Shown piece after piece: positions 62,509-64,000 of a stretch of 64,000 bases of DNA. The DNA is from Streptomyces endophytica (lineage in GTDB: Bacteria; Actinomycetota; Actinomycetes; Streptomycetales; Streptomycetaceae). Under the pieces are notes generated by a model. It did no database searches and was not told the DNA's origin. It saw nothing but the letters and a program-made list of their open reading frames with translations. The translations under genes were made by a program, and so were the position numbers. The DNA lies in assembly GCF_026153355.1 (NCBI RefSeq), contig NZ_CP110636.1:4588001-4652000 (forward strand). Direction: 5' to 3'. Position 1 is the stretch's first letter; each line of letters starts with the position of its first letter.

Positions 62509-64000
62509 CTACCCGCCGTCCTCGGCCGTTTCCCGCAGCTTCGCGGCGATCTGCGGCGGCATCGGTTCGTGCCGGAGGTGGACCCGGGAGAACCGGCCGG
62601 TGCCGTGCGAGAGCGACCGCAGGTCGACGGCGTACCGGCCGATCTCGATCTCGGGCACCTCGGCACGGACGACGGTGCGGCCGGCCCCGGACTGCTCGGT
62701 GCCCACCACCCGGCCGCGCCGCCCCGACAGATCGCTCATCACCGGCCCCACGTACTCGTCCGGAACCATCACACTGACCTCGCAGAACGGCTCCAGCAGA
62801 TCGATCCGGGCGTCCGCGGCGGCCTCCCGCAGCGCCAGCGCACCGGCCGTCTGGAACGCGGCGTCCGAGGAGTCGACCGAGTGTGCCTTGCCGTCGAGCA
62901 GCGTGACGCGGATGTCGACCAGCGGATGCCCGGCGGCGACCCCGCGCCCGGCCTGGGCGCGCACCCCCTTCTCGACGGACGGGATGAACTGCCGAGGCAC
63001 CGCACCGCCCACGACCTTGTCCACGAACTCGATGCCCGAACCGCCCGGCAGCGGCTCGATCTCGATCTCGCAGATCGCGAACTGGCCGTGCCCGCCGGAC
63101 TGTTTGACGTGCCGGCCGCGGCCCGCCGCGGACTCGCCGAAGGTCTCCCGCAGCGGCACCTTGTGCGGCACGGTGTCGACCTGGACGCCGTACCGGGTCC
63201 GCAGCCGCTCCAGCGCCACGTCCACATGGGCCTCGCCCAGGCACCACAGCACCACCTGGTGGGTGTCCTGGTTGTGCTCCAGCCGCATCGTCGGATCCTC
63301 CGCGACCAGCCGGGCCAGGCCCTGGGACAGCTTGTCCTCGTCGGCCTTGCTGTGCGCCTGGATGGCGACCGGCAGCAGCGGGTCCGGCATCGACCAGGGC
63401 TCCATCAGCAGCGGCTCGTCCTTGGCGGACAGGGTGTCGCCGGTCTCGGCCCGGGTCAGCTTCGCCACGCACGCCAGATCACCGGCGATCGCCTGCGGCA
63501 GCGGGCGCTGCTGCTTGCCGAACGGAGCGGACAGCGCGCCGACCCGCTCGTCGACGTCGTGGTCCTCGTGCCCCCGGTCCGCGAGGCCGTGGCCCGAGAC
63601 GTGCACCGTCTCGTCCGGGCGCAGGGTTCCGGAGAAGACCCGGACCAGCGAGATCCGGCCGACGTACGGGTCGGAGGAGGTCTTGACCACCTCCGCGGCC
63701 AGCGGACCGTCCGGATCGCACGCGAGCACCGGGCGCGGCTTGCCCTCCGGGGTGGTCACCGCCGGCGCCTCGCGCTCCGCGGGCGTCGGGAAACCGCCGG
63801 TGATCAGCTCCAGCAGCTCGACGGTCCCCAGCCCCTGCTTCGAACCCTCCGCGGCCGGGGCCGCGGCCAGCACGGGGTGGAAGGTGCCGCGGGCCACCGC
63901 CGTCTCCAGGTCCCCGACGAGCGTCTTGATGTCGATGTCCTCGCCACCGAGGTAGCGGTCCATCAGGGACTCGTCCTCGCTCTCGGCGATGATCGCCTCG
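62509..64000 (-). CDS. Elongation factor G-like protein (EF-G2), C-terminal part
   Basis: The 3' part (497 residues) of a gene whose start lies beyond the right edge. Visible are the end of the G domain or domain II (DPDGPLAAEVVKTSSDPYVGRISLVRVFSGTL), domain III (LEHNQDTHQVVLWCLGEAHVDVAL), domain IV (VKQSGGHGQFAICEIEIEPLPGGSG) and domain V (EPFCEVSVMVPDEYVGPVMSDLSGRRGRV). Actinobacterial EF-G2 proteins of this type lack translocase function and their role is unclear; an antibiotic or stress function is speculative. Confidence 0.85.
   Translation of the reverse strand, partial: EAIIAESEDESLMDRYLGGEDIDIKTLVGDLETAVARGTFHPVLAAAPAAEGSKQGLGTVELLELITGGFPTPAEREAPAVTTPEGKPRPVLACDPDGPLAAEVVKTSSDPYVGRISLVRVFSGTLRPDETVHVSGHGLADRGHEDHDVDERVGALSAPFGKQQRPLPQAIAGDLACVAKLTRAETGDTLSAKDEPLLMEPWSMPDPLLPVAIQAHSKADEDKLSQGLARLVAEDPTMRLEHNQDTHQVVLWCLGEAHVDVALERLRTRYGVQVDTVPHKVPLRETFGESAAGRGRHVKQSGGHGQFAICEIEIEPLPGGSGIEFVDKVVGGAVPRQFIPSVEKGVRAQAGRGVAAGHPLVDIRVTLLDGKAHSVDSSDAAFQTAGALALREAAADARIDLLEPFCEVSVMVPDEYVGPVMSDLSGRRGRVVGTEQSGAGRTVVRAEVPEIEIGRYAVDLRSLSHGTGRFSRVHLRHEPMPPQIAAKLRETAEDGG

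Overview
The window is about 72% G+C, uses GTG starts freely, overlaps coding regions by ATGA/GTGA, and carries ssgB, a sporulation gene confined to morphologically complex actinomycetes. Gene content and order (argCJBDR, argH, metNIQ, cobT, ssgB, thrS) point to a chromosomal core segment of a Streptomyces or close relative. No prophage, insertion sequence with a transposase, CRISPR array or secondary-metabolite cluster was seen.

Layout. 1-10 kb: end of a glycoside-hydrolase-like gene, a DUF1918 protein, a transporter divergent from a MocR-type regulator, a GNAT enzyme, a histidine phosphatase, a surface-protein pair, an HSL-type hydrolase with its PadR regulator, a LuxR regulator and a methyltransferase. 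10-19 kb: the arginine pathway, argCJBD-argR, then tRNA-Pro and a DUF488 gene, then argG and argH; both arg promoters carry ARG-box-like palindromes. 19-21 kb: a TetR/MFS efflux pair. 21-25.5 kb: two Tat-exported phosphoesterases (5'-nucleotidase and GlpQ) on either side of plsC, with PHO-box-like 11-nt repeats. 26-31 kb: small membrane proteins, a HAD phosphatase, a cysteine/methionine-rich leader peptide and metNIQ. 32-39 kb: cobalamin genes (cobL, a BluB-CobT fusion with a giant disordered N-terminus, cobA/cysG-type). 39-45 kb: SpoU methyltransferase, Ser/Thr kinase, phosphotransferase, zinc-finger protein and a five-tRNA cluster. 45-52 kb: pabB-pabC, a double GNAT, a DsbA-like protein, small membrane proteins, a CGNR protein, ssgB, a PGPGW protein and two tRNA-Val. 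52-64 kb: a DnaQ-like exonuclease divergent from a DUF4365 gene pair, thrS, a K+ channel, a HIT protein, a deacetylase-like/beta-propeller lipoprotein operon, an unknown membrane protein, and an EF-G-like factor running off the right end.

Nine otherwise normal genes are broken by eleven single-base frame changes, ten of which fit a one-base loss in G/C-rich sequence. The simplest reading is uncorrected sequencing indels rather than nine pseudogenes, so these genes are given with their restored extent.

The least-described items are the DUF4365-plus-partner gene pair, the deacetylase-like/beta-propeller pair, the BluB-CobT fusion with its disordered N-terminus, and the leader peptide ahead of metNIQ.
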